From Polaromonas sp. (GTDB taxonomy: Bacteria; Pseudomonadota; Gammaproteobacteria; Burkholderiales; Burkholderiaceae): DNA of 64,000 nt. The notes beneath the pieces were generated by a model. That model had not been told where the DNA came from. It was given only the letters and a program-made list of their open reading frames with translations, and did not search any database. Positions 16,651 to 27,231 of the stretch are shown here, one piece after another; positions within the stretch are counted from its first letter, which is position 1; each line of letters starts with the position of its first letter. Position numbers and translations under genes: made by a program. Location: positions 9,839 through 73,838 of the forward strand of contig PNMH01000010.1 in NCBI GenBank assembly GCA_013823505.1. Reading direction: 5' to 3'.

Positions 16651-16702
16651 ACCGGCTTGCTGTTCGCCGATCCTGGCGAACAGGGGCCGGTTCTCTTTTT
16701 TG
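16651..16702 (+). terminator. Intrinsic terminator between dctP and dctQ (attenuation point)
   Basis: A long imperfect hairpin (left arm 16651-16668, 6-nt loop, right arm 16675-16691, with an internal mismatch of about three bases) is followed by TCTCTTTTTT. It ends only 12 nt before the dctQ start. It should stop most transcripts after dctP and let a fraction through to dctQM, matching the higher need for binding protein. It also argues against placing the dctQ start at the upstream ATG (16648). Confidence 0.75.
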
Positions 16703-16713
16703 AGGGTGAAGAA

Positions 16714-17190
16714 TTGAAGCTACTGTCCCTGCTGGCCCGCGCCAGCGCCATCCTGGCCGGCATCCTGCTGACCGTGATCACCCTGATCACCTGCGTGAGC
16801 CTCATCGGGCGCAACACCATCGGCGTGACGCTGGTGGGTGACTACGAACTCACGGCGGTCACCGCCGGTGCGGCCGTGGCCATGTTCCTGCCGTGGTGCC
16901 AGCTCAAGCGGGAAAACATCATTGTGGATTTCTTCACCGCCAAGCTGTCTGATCGCACGAACGCGCAGCTGGACCGTTTTGGCAGTTTCCTGCTGGGTGG
17001 CGCCATGCTGCTGCTGGCGTGGCGCACCGGTGTGGGTGGCCTCAGTGCCTACAGCGCCCAGACCACCACGATGATGCTGGCGTTCCCCGAGTGGATCGTT
17101 TACGCCCTCATGGTGCCGCCCCTGATCCTCACCGGCGTGATTGCCTGGACCCAGACCATCTTTGGCAATTTTTCGGAGCAGGGCGCATGA
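16714..17190 (+). CDS. dctQ: TRAP transporter small membrane subunit DctQ
   Basis: A 158-residue protein with four hydrophobic segments, as in DctQ subunits, which pair with DctM in the inner membrane. The motif VTAGAAVAMFLPWCQLKREN is typical of the family's loop between segments two and three. A TTG at 16714 is chosen as start: GAGGG lies 7 nt upstream, and the protein then begins LKLLSLLARASA just before the first membrane segment. The in-frame ATG at 16648 would place the intrinsic terminator inside the gene. The stop overlaps the dctM start by 4 nt. Confidence 0.88.
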   Translation: MKLLSLLARASAILAGILLTVITLITCVSLIGRNTIGVTLVGDYELTAVTAGAAVAMFLPWCQLKRENIIVDFFTAKLSDRTNAQLDRFGSFLLGGAMLLLAWRTGVGGLSAYSAQTTTMMLAFPEWIVYALMVPPLILTGVIAWTQTIFGNFSEQGA

Positions 17191-18503
17191 GTTCTTTGTC
17201 ACTGGCGGGGATGATCTTCGCCACCATGTTGTGTTTGATGGCCATTCGAGTGCCAATCGCGATCGCCATGTTTGCTGCGGGTTGCTTCGGCTACATCTTC
17301 CAGGTCGGCTGGCCACCGTTTTTCAACAACCTCAACGGCGCGACCTTCGCGCGATTTGCCAGCTACGACCTGTCGGTGATCCCGCTGTTCATCCTGATGG
17401 GCAACTTCGCCACCCAGGGCGGTATTTCCAAGGCGCTGTTCCAGTTCGCCAGCGTGGTCACCTCGCGTTTCAAGGGTGGCCTGGCCATGGCGGCGGTGCT
17501 GGCGAGCGCCGGTTTCGGCGCCATCTGCGGCTCTTCGGTGGCCACCGCGGCCACCATCACCTCGGTGGCACTGCCCGAGATGAAGCGCCACGGCTACTCG
17601 GGCCGCCTGTCCACCGGCACGCTCGCCGCTGGCGGCACCCTGGGCATCCTGATCCCGCCATCGGTGCCGCTGGTGATTTACGCCATCCTGACCGAGCAGA
17701 ACATTGCCAAGTTGTTCGCAGCGGCCATGGTGCCAGGCGTCATTGCGATGCTGGGCTACATGATCGCCATCGCGGTGTATGTGCGGCTGGTGCCCGGCCA
17801 CGCGCCCGAGCATGAAGACCAGGCCAAGCTCACGATGGAAGCCTTCGTCGGCGTGGCGCCGATCGCGATCGTGTTCCTGATCGTCTTCGGTGGCATCTAC
17901 GGCGGTCTGTTCACGCCCACCGAGGGTGCGGGTGTGGGTGCTGCGGCGACCTTTGTGGCCGCGCTCCTCAAGCGCGAACTCACGCTGGCCAAGATCCGCC
18001 AGTGCTTCTATTCCACCGCCGCGGCCAGCGCGATGATCTTCCTGATCTTCATCGGCGCCGACATGATGAACACGTCGCTGGCGCTCACCCAGGTGCCTGC
18101 TCAGCTGGCCGAGGTGGTACAGGCCATGAACGTTTCGCCGGTGATGGTGGTGGCCGGCATCATGCTGTTTTACGTGGTGCTGGGCGCCGTGATGGACGAG
18201 CTCTCCATGATCCTGCTCACCATTCCCATCTTCTTTCCGGTGGTGATCGGCCTGGACTTCGGCATGCCGCAGGAATCGGTGGCGATCTGGTTCGGCATCA
18301 TGGTGCTGATGACGGTGGGCTTTGGTTTGCTTGCGCCGCCCGTGGGCCTGAACGTCTACGTGGTCAACGGCATGGCCAAAGACGTGCCGATCGGCGAGAG
18401 CTACAAGGGCGTCATGCCCTTCCTGATCAGCGATGTGTTCCGCACCGTCCTGCTGCTGAGTTTCCCCGGTATCTCCCTGTGGCTGGTTCAATTTGTAGGA
18501 TGA
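17187..18503 (+). CDS. dctM: TRAP transporter large permease DctM
   Basis: A 438-residue membrane protein with the long row of hydrophobic segments of the DctM (IT superfamily) permease. Family landmarks include FILMGNFATQGGISKALF, the glycine-rich GTLGILIPPSVPLVIYA and GLLAPPVGLNVYVVNG. It drives uptake with a sodium or proton gradient together with DctQ and a DctP. The ATG at 17187 overlaps the dctQ stop, so translation is coupled. A longer in-frame reading from 17019 runs out of frame through dctQ and is not used. Confidence 0.95.
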   Translation: MSSLSLAGMIFATMLCLMAIRVPIAIAMFAAGCFGYIFQVGWPPFFNNLNGATFARFASYDLSVIPLFILMGNFATQGGISKALFQFASVVTSRFKGGLAMAAVLASAGFGAICGSSVATAATITSVALPEMKRHGYSGRLSTGTLAAGGTLGILIPPSVPLVIYAILTEQNIAKLFAAAMVPGVIAMLGYMIAIAVYVRLVPGHAPEHEDQAKLTMEAFVGVAPIAIVFLIVFGGIYGGLFTPTEGAGVGAAATFVAALLKRELTLAKIRQCFYSTAAASAMIFLIFIGADMMNTSLALTQVPAQLAEVVQAMNVSPVMVVAGIMLFYVVLGAVMDELSMILLTIPIFFPVVIGLDFGMPQESVAIWFGIMVLMTVGFGLLAPPVGLNVYVVNGMAKDVPIGESYKGVMPFLISDVFRTVLLLSFPGISLWLVQFVG

Positions 18504-18510
18504 CAAACCC

Positions 18511-19503
18511 ATGAAAACCAAACTTCAACACCTCAGCCGCCGCACCCTGCTGGGCGCAGCCCTGGCCACATCCCTGATGAGCATCGCCACGCCTTCGCAG
18601 GCACAGGCGTTTCCGTCGAAGAACGTGCGCATCGTCGTGCCGTTCGCGGCAGGCGGCGTGGGCGATCTCACCGCGCGTATCGTGGCGCAAAAGCTTGCCG
18701 AATTGTTGGGCCAGTCGGTGGTGATCGAGAACCGACCCGGCGCTGGTGGCGTGGTGGCGGCCGACACGGTGGCGCGCGCCGAACCCGATGGCCACACCAT
18801 GTTCCTCATGTCCAACGGCACCGCGGTCACCGCCGGCCTCTTCAAGACCCTGCCGTTCGACACGGTGAAGGACTTCACACCGGTTTCCACGTTGGGCTAT
18901 TTCGACATCGCCGTGGTGGTGCCTGCGACCTCGCCTTACAAGACGCTGGGTGAGTTGGTGGCCTTCGGCAAGGCCAATCCCGGCAAGCTCAATGTGGGCA
19001 GCATCAACATCGGCAGCACGCAAAACCTGGCAGCCGAGTTGTTCAAGAGCACCGCCGGCATCGACGCCCAGGTGGTGCCTTTCAATGGCACGCCCGCGCT
19101 GATCGGCGCCATCCGGGGCCAGCAGGTGGACGTGGCGGTGGAGATCCTCGCCCCAATGCTCACGCAGATCCAGGGCGGCGCCGTGCGCGCGCTGGCCGTG
19201 ACCGGCGAGAAGCGTTCGATCGTGCTGCCCGACGTGCCCACCGCGGTGGAGGCGGGTGTGAAGGACTTCGTGGCTTCGTCGTGGAACGCCCTGGCGGTGC
19301 CCTCGAAGACACCGCGTCCGGTGGTGGACCGCCTGCAACGCGACATTGCCACCGCATTGGCCGACCCGGGCGTGCGCGAGAAACTGCGCGGGCTCAACAT
19401 CGACGCCCGCGCGTCGACCCCGGAGCAGACCGCTGCGCTGCTGGCGTCCGACATCCGCCGCTGGAGCGGCGTCATCGAGCGCGCCGGTATCCCCAAGCAG
19501 TGA
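18511..19503 (+). CDS. Bug-family (tripartite tricarboxylate transporter) substrate-binding protein
   Basis: A 330-residue secreted binding protein. The leader MKTKLQHLSRRTLLGAALAT ends near AQA, and the mature chain begins FPSKNVRIVVPFAAGGVGDLT, the Bug/TctC hallmark that contacts the carboxylate ligand. Bug proteins are strongly expanded in Burkholderiales and usually bind small carboxylic acids. It lies 7 nt after dctM although it belongs to a different transporter class, and no TctA/TctB membrane genes are near, so it is an orphan. It may sense or deliver the same substrate class as the TRAP carrier. Confidence 0.92.
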   Translation: MKTKLQHLSRRTLLGAALATSLMSIATPSQAQAFPSKNVRIVVPFAAGGVGDLTARIVAQKLAELLGQSVVIENRPGAGGVVAADTVARAEPDGHTMFLMSNGTAVTAGLFKTLPFDTVKDFTPVSTLGYFDIAVVVPATSPYKTLGELVAFGKANPGKLNVGSINIGSTQNLAAELFKSTAGIDAQVVPFNGTPALIGAIRGQQVDVAVEILAPMLTQIQGGAVRALAVTGEKRSIVLPDVPTAVEAGVKDFVASSWNALAVPSKTPRPVVDRLQRDIATALADPGVREKLRGLNIDARASTPEQTAALLASDIRRWSGVIERAGIPKQ

Positions 19504-19521
19504 CGCTGATCCAGGCCCGGG

Positions 19522-20424
19522 TCAGCGCGCGTCGAGCGCGTCCAGGGTCTGGCGGATCAGTTCCAGGGTCTTTTGCTGGGTGAGGGTGGCCGGACGCTGT
19601 GAGCTGGTCGCCAGGCACAGGCGCGTTTTCAGCGGCGGTTGGACCGGACGCATGCGGTAGGCTGAGGGCCGGACCGAGCTGGCCACGGCGTTGCGCGAGA
19701 GCAGGGCGGCGCCCGCACCATCGGCCACCAGGTCGAGGATGGCCGACACACCATCGATCTCCAGTGCGACCGTGGGCCGGCATCCGATGTTGGCCATTTC
19801 GGTCTCCACCTGCATGCGGATCGCGTTGGGCCGGCTGGGAATCACCAGCGGCAGATCGGCCACTTCGCGCAGGCCGATCGCGGTGGGCGGGTCTTCGCTC
19901 AGGCCCGGCGGGCGTGGCTCGATCAGCAGCAGCTCTTCGTCGCGCAGCGGGTGGATGTCGATGTCGGCCACCGGTTGCGCGTTGTAGAGCAGGGCAATGT
20001 CCAGCCGCCCGGTGGTCAGCCACTCCAGCATGGTGACCGACAGCGCTTCACTGATGGACAGGCTGGCCTCGGGCAGTTGCGCGCGAAAGGCGCGCGTGAG
20101 CGGCACGGTGAGCACTCGCGCCAAGCTGGGAGGCAGGCCAATGGCCACGCGCCCGGCGAGGGCGCCGCGCACCCGGCCCAGCTCTTCGCGCGCACGCTCC
20201 ACCTGGTGCAGGATGCCGCGGCCGTGCGCCAGCAGCAGCTTGCCCGCTTCGGTGGGTGTGGCGCCGCGGCCGTTGCGCACCAGCAGGTTTTGCCGCAGCT
20301 CCACTTCCAGCAGGCGCACCTGGCGCGACAGCGCGGGCTGCGCCACGTTCAGCGCCATCGAGGCCCGGGTGAAGCTGCCGAGCTCGGCCACGCGCACAAA
20401 GTATTCGAGTTGCTTGAGGTCCAT
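19522..20424 (-). CDS. LysR-family transcriptional regulator divergent from the protocatechuate operon
   Basis: A 300-residue LysR regulator. The N-terminal helix-turn-helix begins MDLKQLEYFVRVAELGSFTR and includes ALNVAQPALSRQVRLLE. The remainder is the two-lobed effector domain. The ATG at 20424 gives the canonical LysR start. It is divergent from the ring-cleavage operon with a 136-nt gap, the usual layout for a LysR that activates the neighbouring operon in response to a pathway compound. The equivalent regulator in Comamonas is PmdR; orthology cannot be confirmed here. Confidence 0.9.
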   Translation of the reverse strand: MDLKQLEYFVRVAELGSFTRASMALNVAQPALSRQVRLLEVELRQNLLVRNGRGATPTEAGKLLLAHGRGILHQVERAREELGRVRGALAGRVAIGLPPSLARVLTVPLTRAFRAQLPEASLSISEALSVTMLEWLTTGRLDIALLYNAQPVADIDIHPLRDEELLLIEPRPPGLSEDPPTAIGLREVADLPLVIPSRPNAIRMQVETEMANIGCRPTVALEIDGVSAILDLVADGAGAALLSRNAVASSVRPSAYRMRPVQPPLKTRLCLATSSQRPATLTQQKTLELIRQTLDALDAR

Positions 20425-20560
20425 GGCGGCTGGTGATCGAACGCAAGGTGGAAACAGGTGTGGATCATAGTTATGTAATTTCGTTCTAGCTGCTAGCCGG
20501 TCATGTGACTTTTCTCGCGGTGAGGCAAGGTCCACAATCCACCGACCCCAACCGAACACC
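20425..20560. promoter_or_regulatory. Divergent control region between LysR gene and protocatechuate operon
   Basis: This 136-nt gap is A+T-richer than its surroundings. It contains a perfect interrupted dyad CTAGC-T-GCTAG at 20486-20496 and, just before it, the stretch ATAGTTATGTAATTT, which can supply a -10-like element. LysR proteins bind interrupted dyads in such gaps, so the dyad is the best candidate for their recognition site. No defined -35 element was identified. Confidence 0.5.
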
Positions 20561-21277
20561 ATGCCCAACCACCCCGAAACCACCACCACCCCGACCCGCC
20601 TGCAGGGCATTTCGTCCATGGCCACGCGCCAGGTGCTGGCCGAGCTGGTGGCGGACTTCGAGGCAAGCAACCCCGTGAAGGTGGCCATCGAATCGGTGGG
20701 TGGTGTGGACGCTGCCCGCCGCGTGCAGGCCGGTGAGGCCTTCGATGTGGTGATCCTCGCCTCGGACGCCATCGACAAATTGATCGCCGCCGGCCACCTG
20801 CAGCCCGGCAGTCGGGTGGACCTGGTGAGCTCGGGCGTGGCCGCTGCGGTGCGTGAAGGTGCGCCTGTGCCCGACCTCGGTTCGGAAGACGCGGTGCGCA
20901 GCGCCGTGCTCGCCGCGCGCAGCATCAGTTACAGCACCGGCCCGAGTGGCGTGGCGCTGGCGAAGCTGTTCGACCGTTGGGGGATCACCGAGCAGATCGA
21001 GGGCCGCATCGTGCAGGCGCCACCCGGTGTGCCGGTGGCCTCGCTGGTGGCGCGTGGCGAGGTGGAGCTGGGCTTTCAGCAGCTCAGCGAACTGCTGGGT
21101 GTGGCGGGCATCGCCATCGCCGGTCCCTTGCCACCGGCCATCCAGATCACGACCATCTTTTCGGCCGGCATCCCCGTGCAAACCGCTCACACCGATGCGG
21201 TGCGTTCCATGCTCGACCACATGACCGCGCCGCAGGCGGCTGACGCCAAACGGCGACAGGGCATGGAGCCCGCTTGA
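20561..21277 (+). CDS. Periplasmic-binding-protein-like protein without a signal peptide (ModA-like)
   Basis: A 238-residue type-II binding-protein fold resembling molybdate-binding ModA. It begins with a first strand LQGISSMATRQVLAEL, then VGGVDAARRVQAGEAFDVVILAS and ISYSTGPSGVAL, which correspond to ligand-loop regions. There is no signal peptide: residues 1-12 are polar (MPNHPETTTTPT). It should therefore stay in the cytosol and is unlikely to serve a normal ABC importer; no permease or ATPase is nearby. It heads the ring-cleavage operon, 37 nt before ligJ. A role as a cytosolic ligand-binding or sensory partner is inference. I see no catalytic motif. Confidence 0.75.
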   Translation: MPNHPETTTTPTRLQGISSMATRQVLAELVADFEASNPVKVAIESVGGVDAARRVQAGEAFDVVILASDAIDKLIAAGHLQPGSRVDLVSSGVAAAVREGAPVPDLGSEDAVRSAVLAARSISYSTGPSGVALAKLFDRWGITEQIEGRIVQAPPGVPVASLVARGEVELGFQQLSELLGVAGIAIAGPLPPAIQITTIFSAGIPVQTAHTDAVRSMLDHMTAPQAADAKRRQGMEPA

Positions 21278-21314
21278 GCCCTCTCAGACCCCAACAAGCA
21301 TCCCAGGAGACAAC

Positions 21315-22349
21315 ATGAGCCTCATCATCGATTGCCACGGTCACTACACCACGGCACCCAAGGCGCTGGAGAACTGGCGCAACGCGCAGATCGCCGGCAT
21401 CAAAGACCCGGCCAGCATGCCGAAGGTGGCCGACCTGAAGATCAGCGACGACGAGTTGCGCGAATCGATCGAGACCAACCAGCTCAAGCTGATGAAGGAA
21501 CGCGGCAGCGACATCACACTGTTCAGCCCGCGCGCGAGTTTCATGGCGCACCACATCGGCGACTTCAACGTGTCGAGCACCTGGGCCGCTATCTGCAACG
21601 AGCTGTGCTTCCGCGTGAGCGAGTTGTTCCCTGACCACTTCGTGCCGGTGGCGATGTTGCCGCAGAGTCCGGGCGTGGACCCGGCCACCTGTATCCCCGA
21701 GCTGGAAAAATGCGTTCAGGAATACGGCGCGGTCGGCATCAACCTCAACCCCGATCCCTCAGGCGGCCACTGGACCAGCCCACCCCTGACCGACAAGCAC
21801 TGGTACCCCATCTACGAGAAGATGGTGGAGCACGACCTTCCGGCCATGATCCACGTGAGCACCAGTTGCAACGCCTGCTTCCACACCACCGGCGCGCACT
21901 ACCTCAACGCCGACACCACAGCCTTCATGCAGCTGATCCAGGGCGATCTGTTCAAGGACTTCCCGACGCTGAAGTTCCTGATCCCGCACGGTGGCGGCGC
22001 AGTGCCTTACCACTGGGGCCGCTTCCGCGGCCTGGCGCAAGAGATGAAGAAGCCGCTGCTGGACACGCACCTGATGAACAACGTGTTCTTCGACACCTGC
22101 GTCTACCACCAGCCCGGCATCGACCTGCTCAACACGGTGATCCCGGTGAAGAACGTGCTGTTCGCCAGCGAGATGATCGGCGCGGTGCGCGGCATCGACC
22201 CGACCACGGGCAACTACTACGACGACACCAAGCGCTACATCGAAGCGTCGAAGATCTTGAGTGCGGACGACAAGCACCAGATCTACGAGGGCAATGTGCG
22301 CCGGGTGTTTTCCCGACTCGATTCACGCCTGAAGGCAAAGGGGATCTGA
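21315..22349 (+). CDS. ligJ: 4-oxalomesaconate hydratase, amidohydrolase type (LigJ/PmdE)
   Basis: A 344-residue amidohydrolase-superfamily hydratase that adds water to the C6 tricarboxylic intermediate to give 4-carboxy-4-hydroxy-2-oxoadipate. The LigJ metal and catalytic residues can be placed: H8 and H10 in DCHGHYT, H180 in AMIHVST and E286 in FASEMIG. The glutamate in the last position, where most relatives have Asp, is specific to LigJ. An AGGAGA site precedes the ATG. It lies 1 nt from ligK, the gene for the next enzyme. Confidence 0.93.
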   Translation: MSLIIDCHGHYTTAPKALENWRNAQIAGIKDPASMPKVADLKISDDELRESIETNQLKLMKERGSDITLFSPRASFMAHHIGDFNVSSTWAAICNELCFRVSELFPDHFVPVAMLPQSPGVDPATCIPELEKCVQEYGAVGINLNPDPSGGHWTSPPLTDKHWYPIYEKMVEHDLPAMIHVSTSCNACFHTTGAHYLNADTTAFMQLIQGDLFKDFPTLKFLIPHGGGAVPYHWGRFRGLAQEMKKPLLDTHLMNNVFFDTCVYHQPGIDLLNTVIPVKNVLFASEMIGAVRGIDPTTGNYYDDTKRYIEASKILSADDKHQIYEGNVRRVFSRLDSRLKAKGI

Positions 22350-22350
22350 C

Positions 22351-23034
22351 ATGTACGAACTGGGCGTTGTCTATCGCAACATCAAGCGCGCCGACCGCGC
22401 GGCCGCCGACGGTCTGGCTGCATTGGGCTCGGCCACGGTGCACGAGGCCATGGGCCGCGTGGGTCTGCTCAAGCCCTACATGCGCCCCATTTATGCGGGC
22501 CAGCAGGTCAGCGGCACCGCCGTGACCGTGCTGCTGCACCCGGGCGACAACTGGATGCTGCACGTGGCGGCCGAACAGATCCAGCCCGGCGACATCGTGG
22601 TGGCAGCCATCACGGCCGAGTGCACCGACGGCTACTTTGGCGACCTGTTGGCCACCAGTTTTCAGGCGCGTGGCGCGCGCGCGCTCATCATCGACGCGGG
22701 TGTGCGCGATGTGAAGGAGCTGCAGAAGATGGGCTTTCCGGTGTGGAGCAAAGCCATCAGCAGCAAGGGCTGCATCAAGGCCACCATCGGTTCGGTGAAC
22801 ATCCCGGTGGTGTGCGCCGGCATGCTGGTGACGCCGGGTGACGTGATCGTGGCCGACGACGATGGCGTGGTGTGTGTGCCCGCCGCGCGTGCGGTGACCA
22901 CGCTGGAGGCCGCGCAGCACCGCGAAAGTTTTGAGGGTGAGAAGCGCGCGAAGCTGGCCAGCGGGGTTCTGGGGCTGGACATGTACAAGATGCGGGAGCC
23001 GCTTGAGAAGGCCGGCCTCAAATACATCGATTGA
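22351..23034 (+). CDS. ligK: 4-carboxy-4-hydroxy-2-oxoadipate aldolase (LigK/PmdF)
   Basis: A 227-residue class II pyruvate aldolase of the HMG/CHA group. It splits 4-carboxy-4-hydroxy-2-oxoadipate into pyruvate and oxaloacetate, the last step of the protocatechuate 4,5-cleavage route. R119 and D120 in IDAGVRDV match the substrate and metal-site pair, and the RraA-like fold is evident from [11 protein letters not shown] and [10 protein letters not shown]. Length is normal for the family. The product also commonly decarboxylates oxaloacetate. Confidence 0.94.
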   Translation: MYELGVVYRNIKRADRAAADGLAALGSATVHEAMGRVGLLKPYMRPIYAGQQVSGTAVTVLLHPGDNWMLHVAAEQIQPGDIVVAAITAECTDGYFGDLLATSFQARGARALIIDAGVRDVKELQKMGFPVWSKAISSKGCIKATIGSVNIPVVCAGMLVTPGDVIVADDDGVVCVPAARAVTTLEAAQHRESFEGEKRAKLASGVLGLDMYKMREPLEKAGLKYID

Positions 23035-23043
23035 AAGCCTGAC

Positions 23044-23976
23044 ATGACCAAACCGACATCCGGAGACTTCACCAAAACCGCCGGTTGGCTCGACTGGTAC
23101 GCGGGCCCGAGCCAGCCGCGTTTCCAGTTGCCAGCCGGCGCGGTGGACGCGCATTGCCACGTGTTCGGCCCTGGCGCCGAGTTTCCCTATGCCCCCGAGC
23201 GCAAGTACACACCGTGCGACGCGAGCAAGGCGCAGCTGTATGCCTTGCGCGACCACCTCGGTTTTTCGCGCAACGTGGTGGTGCAGGCCACCTGCCACGG
23301 AGCCGACAACCGCGCGATGGTCGATGCGCTGGTGCACAGCAACGGCAAGGCGCGTGGTGTGGCCACAGTCAAGCGCAGCGTCACCGACGAAGAGTTGCAG
23401 GCGCTCCACAAAGCCGGCGTGCGTGGCGTGCGTTTCAACTTCGTCAAGCGTCTGGTCGACTTCACGCCCAAGGACGAGCTGATGGAGATTGCTGCGCGCA
23501 TCCAGAAGCTGGGCTGGCACGTGGTGATCTATTTCGAGGCGGTGGACCTGCCCGAGCTGTGGGACTTCTTCACGGCCTTGCCCACCACCGTGGTGGTGGA
23601 CCACATGGGCCGTCCCGACGTGACCAAGCCGGTGGACGGCCCCGAGTTCGAGCTGTTCCTCAAGTTCATGGGCCAGCACCCCAATGTGTGGAGCAAGGTG
23701 AGCTGCCCCGAGCGACTCTCGGTCACCGGCCCCAAGGCCTTGAACGGCGAGCAGGCCGCGTACCAGGACGTGGTGCCGTTTGCGCGCCGCGTCATGGAAG
23801 AGTTCCCCGACCGCGTGCTCTGGGGCACCGACTGGCCGCACCCCAACCTCAAGGACCACATGCCCGACGACGGCCTGCTGGTGGACTTCATTCCACAGAT
23901 TGCGCCCACGGCCGAGGCGCAGAAGAAGCTGCTGGTGGACAACCCCATGCGCCTGTACTGGCCCGAGGAGATTTGA
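23044..23976 (+). CDS. ligI: 2-pyrone-4,6-dicarboxylate hydrolase (LigI/PmdD)
   Basis: A 310-residue amidohydrolase-superfamily lactonase that opens 2-pyrone-4,6-dicarboxylate to 4-oxalomesaconate. Visible residues are H37 and H39 in VDAHCHVFGPG and the catalytic D263 in GTDWPHPN. LigI is unusual in working without a bound metal although it keeps the H-x-H motif. It sits between the aldolase and the dioxygenase genes and ends 1 nt before ligA. Confidence 0.94.
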   Translation: MTKPTSGDFTKTAGWLDWYAGPSQPRFQLPAGAVDAHCHVFGPGAEFPYAPERKYTPCDASKAQLYALRDHLGFSRNVVVQATCHGADNRAMVDALVHSNGKARGVATVKRSVTDEELQALHKAGVRGVRFNFVKRLVDFTPKDELMEIAARIQKLGWHVVIYFEAVDLPELWDFFTALPTTVVVDHMGRPDVTKPVDGPEFELFLKFMGQHPNVWSKVSCPERLSVTGPKALNGEQAAYQDVVPFARRVMEEFPDRVLWGTDWPHPNLKDHMPDDGLLVDFIPQIAPTAEAQKKLLVDNPMRLYWPEEI

Positions 23977-23977
23977 G

Positions 23978-25260
<1,283 letters not shown>

Positions 25261-25261
25261 C

Positions 25262-26224
25262 ATGAGCAAAACCATCAAAGTCGCCCTCGCCGGCGCTGGC
25301 GCCTTCGGCATCAAACACCTGGACGGCATCAAGAACATCGACGGCGTGGAAGTGGTCTCGCTGATCAGCCGCGACCTGGAGAAAACGAAAGAAGTGGCGG
25401 CCAAGTACGGCATTGGCCACGTCACCACCGACCTCGCCGACAGCCTCGCCCTCAAGGACCTGGACGCTGTCATCCTGTGCACGCCCACGCAGATGCATGC
25501 CGAGCAGACGCTGGCCTGCCTGAAGGCCGGCAAACACGTGCAGGTGGAGATTCCGCTGGCCGACAGCCTGGCGGGGGCGCAAGCCGTGGTCGACCTGCAA
25601 AAGAAGACCGGACTGGTCGCCATGTGCGGCCACACGCGCCGCTTCAACCCCAGCCACCAGTACGTGCACAACGAGATCACGGCAGGCCGGTTCAACATCC
25701 AGCAGATGGATGTGCAGACCTACTTTTTCCGGCGCACCAACACCAACGCGCTGGGCCAGGCCCGCAGCTGGACCGACCACCTGCTGTGGCACCACGCCGC
25801 GCACACGGTTGACCTGTTCGCCTACCAGTGCGGCAGCCCGATCGTTCAGGCCAACGCCATCCAGGGCCCGATCCACCCGGCGCTGGGCATCGCCATGGAC
25901 ATGAGCATCCAGCTCAAGGCCGCCAATGGTGCCATCTGCACGCTGAGCCTGAGCTTCAACAACGACGGCCCGCTGGGCACCTACTTCCGCTACATCGGCG
26001 ACACCGCGACCTACCTCGCGCGTTACGACGATCTGTTCACCGGCAAGGAAGAGAAGATCGATGTGTCGAAAGTTGCGGTCAGCATGAACGGCATCGAGCT
26101 GCAGGATCGCGAGTTCTTCGCGGCGATCAAAGAGGGCCGTGAGCCCAACTCCAGCGTGGCGAAGGTCTTCGCCTGCTACCAGGTGCTGCACCAGCTGGAG
26201 CAACAGCTGAACGCGAACGGCTGA
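25262..26224 (+). CDS. ligC: 4-carboxy-2-hydroxymuconate-6-semialdehyde dehydrogenase (LigC/PmdC)
   Basis: A 320-residue Gfo/Idh/MocA-type NADP-dependent dehydrogenase that oxidises the ring-cleavage product in its hemiacetal form to 2-pyrone-4,6-dicarboxylate. The Rossmann motif GAGAFGIKH is near the N-terminus, and VEIPLADS stands where relatives have EKP. The middle block LLWHHAAHTVDLF contains the conserved histidines of the LigC group. It starts 1 nt after ligB. Confidence 0.94.
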   Translation: MSKTIKVALAGAGAFGIKHLDGIKNIDGVEVVSLISRDLEKTKEVAAKYGIGHVTTDLADSLALKDLDAVILCTPTQMHAEQTLACLKAGKHVQVEIPLADSLAGAQAVVDLQKKTGLVAMCGHTRRFNPSHQYVHNEITAGRFNIQQMDVQTYFFRRTNTNALGQARSWTDHLLWHHAAHTVDLFAYQCGSPIVQANAIQGPIHPALGIAMDMSIQLKAANGAICTLSLSFNNDGPLGTYFRYIGDTATYLARYDDLFTGKEEKIDVSKVAVSMNGIELQDREFFAAIKEGREPNSSVAKVFACYQVLHQLEQQLNANG

Positions 26225-26228
26225 AACG

Positions 26229-27230
26229 ATGCAACAACGCCAACTCGGTCCCTTCAAAGTCTCGGCCCTCGGCCTGGGCTGCATGAACATCTGCCACGCC
26301 TACGGCGCGCCTGTGACGCCCGATTCGGCCGAGCGCCTGCTCCTGTCCGCGCTGGATCAGGGCATCACGCATTTCGACACCGCCGCGCTCTATGGTTTTG
26401 GCGTGAGCGAAACGCTGGTGGGCAAGGCCTTGTCGAAGCACCGCAGCCAGTTCACGCTGGCGAGCAAGTGCGGCATGCAGGGTGTGGACGTGGCTGGCGA
26501 CGGCAAACTGGTGCGCGTGATTGACGGGCGCCCCGAGACGCTTCGCGCCACCTGCGAAGCCGCGCTCAAGCGCCTCAAGACCGACGTGATCGACCTGTAT
26601 TACCTGCACCGCTGGGACAAGCAGGTGCCGATTGAAGAGAGCGTGGGTGCGCTGAGCGATCTGGTGCGCGCCGGCAAGATCCAGACCCTCGGCCTGAGCG
26701 AGGTGTCGGCCGCCACCTTGCGCCGCGCGCACGCAGTGCACCCCATCACGGCGCTGCAGACCGAGTACTCGCTGTGGACACGCAACCCCGAGATCGCGGT
26801 GTTGCAGGCCTGCCGCGAACTGGGCGTGGCCTTCGTGGCCTTCAGCCCGGTGGCGCGTGGATTCCTGTGTGGCGAAGTCGATGTGAGCACGCTCGACGCC
26901 AAGGACATCCGCCGCACCATGCCGCGGTTTGCGCCGGAGAACTACGCGGCCAACTTGAAGCTGCTGGCGCCGTTTCAAGCCATTGCGCGCGACATGGGCT
27001 GCACGCCTGCGCAGCTGGCCATTGCCTGGCTGCTGCACTTGGGCAACGACATCCTGCCGATTCCAGGAACGGCGCGCGAAGACCACCTGCGCGAAAACAT
27101 CGGCGCGGCCGATGTGAAGCTGGATGCGGGCACCATGGCCAAGCTGGACGCATTGATCAACCAAGGCACGGTCAAAGGCAACCGCTACAACGACCAAGCC
27201 AACCGCGAAGTCGACACGGAGGCTTGCTAG
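26229..27230 (+). CDS. Aldo/keto reductase, last gene of the protocatechuate operon
   Basis: A 333-residue AKR-barrel oxidoreductase. The catalytic tetrad is visible as D and Y in FDTAALYG, K in ASKCG and H in YYLHRWD. The C-terminal PIPGTAREDHLREN is the NADPH-binding region, and the overall pattern is that of AKR13-type proteins. It starts 4 nt after ligC and so is very likely co-transcribed. No step of the classical 4,5-cleavage route needs a reductase. It may reduce aromatic aldehydes feeding the pathway or remove a reactive semialdehyde; both are inference. Confidence 0.9.
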   Translation: MQQRQLGPFKVSALGLGCMNICHAYGAPVTPDSAERLLLSALDQGITHFDTAALYGFGVSETLVGKALSKHRSQFTLASKCGMQGVDVAGDGKLVRVIDGRPETLRATCEAALKRLKTDVIDLYYLHRWDKQVPIEESVGALSDLVRAGKIQTLGLSEVSAATLRRAHAVHPITALQTEYSLWTRNPEIAVLQACRELGVAFVAFSPVARGFLCGEVDVSTLDAKDIRRTMPRFAPENYAANLKLLAPFQAIARDMGCTPAQLAIAWLLHLGNDILPIPGTAREDHLRENIGAADVKLDAGTMAKLDALINQGTVKGNRYNDQANREVDTEAC

Positions 27231-27231
27231 C

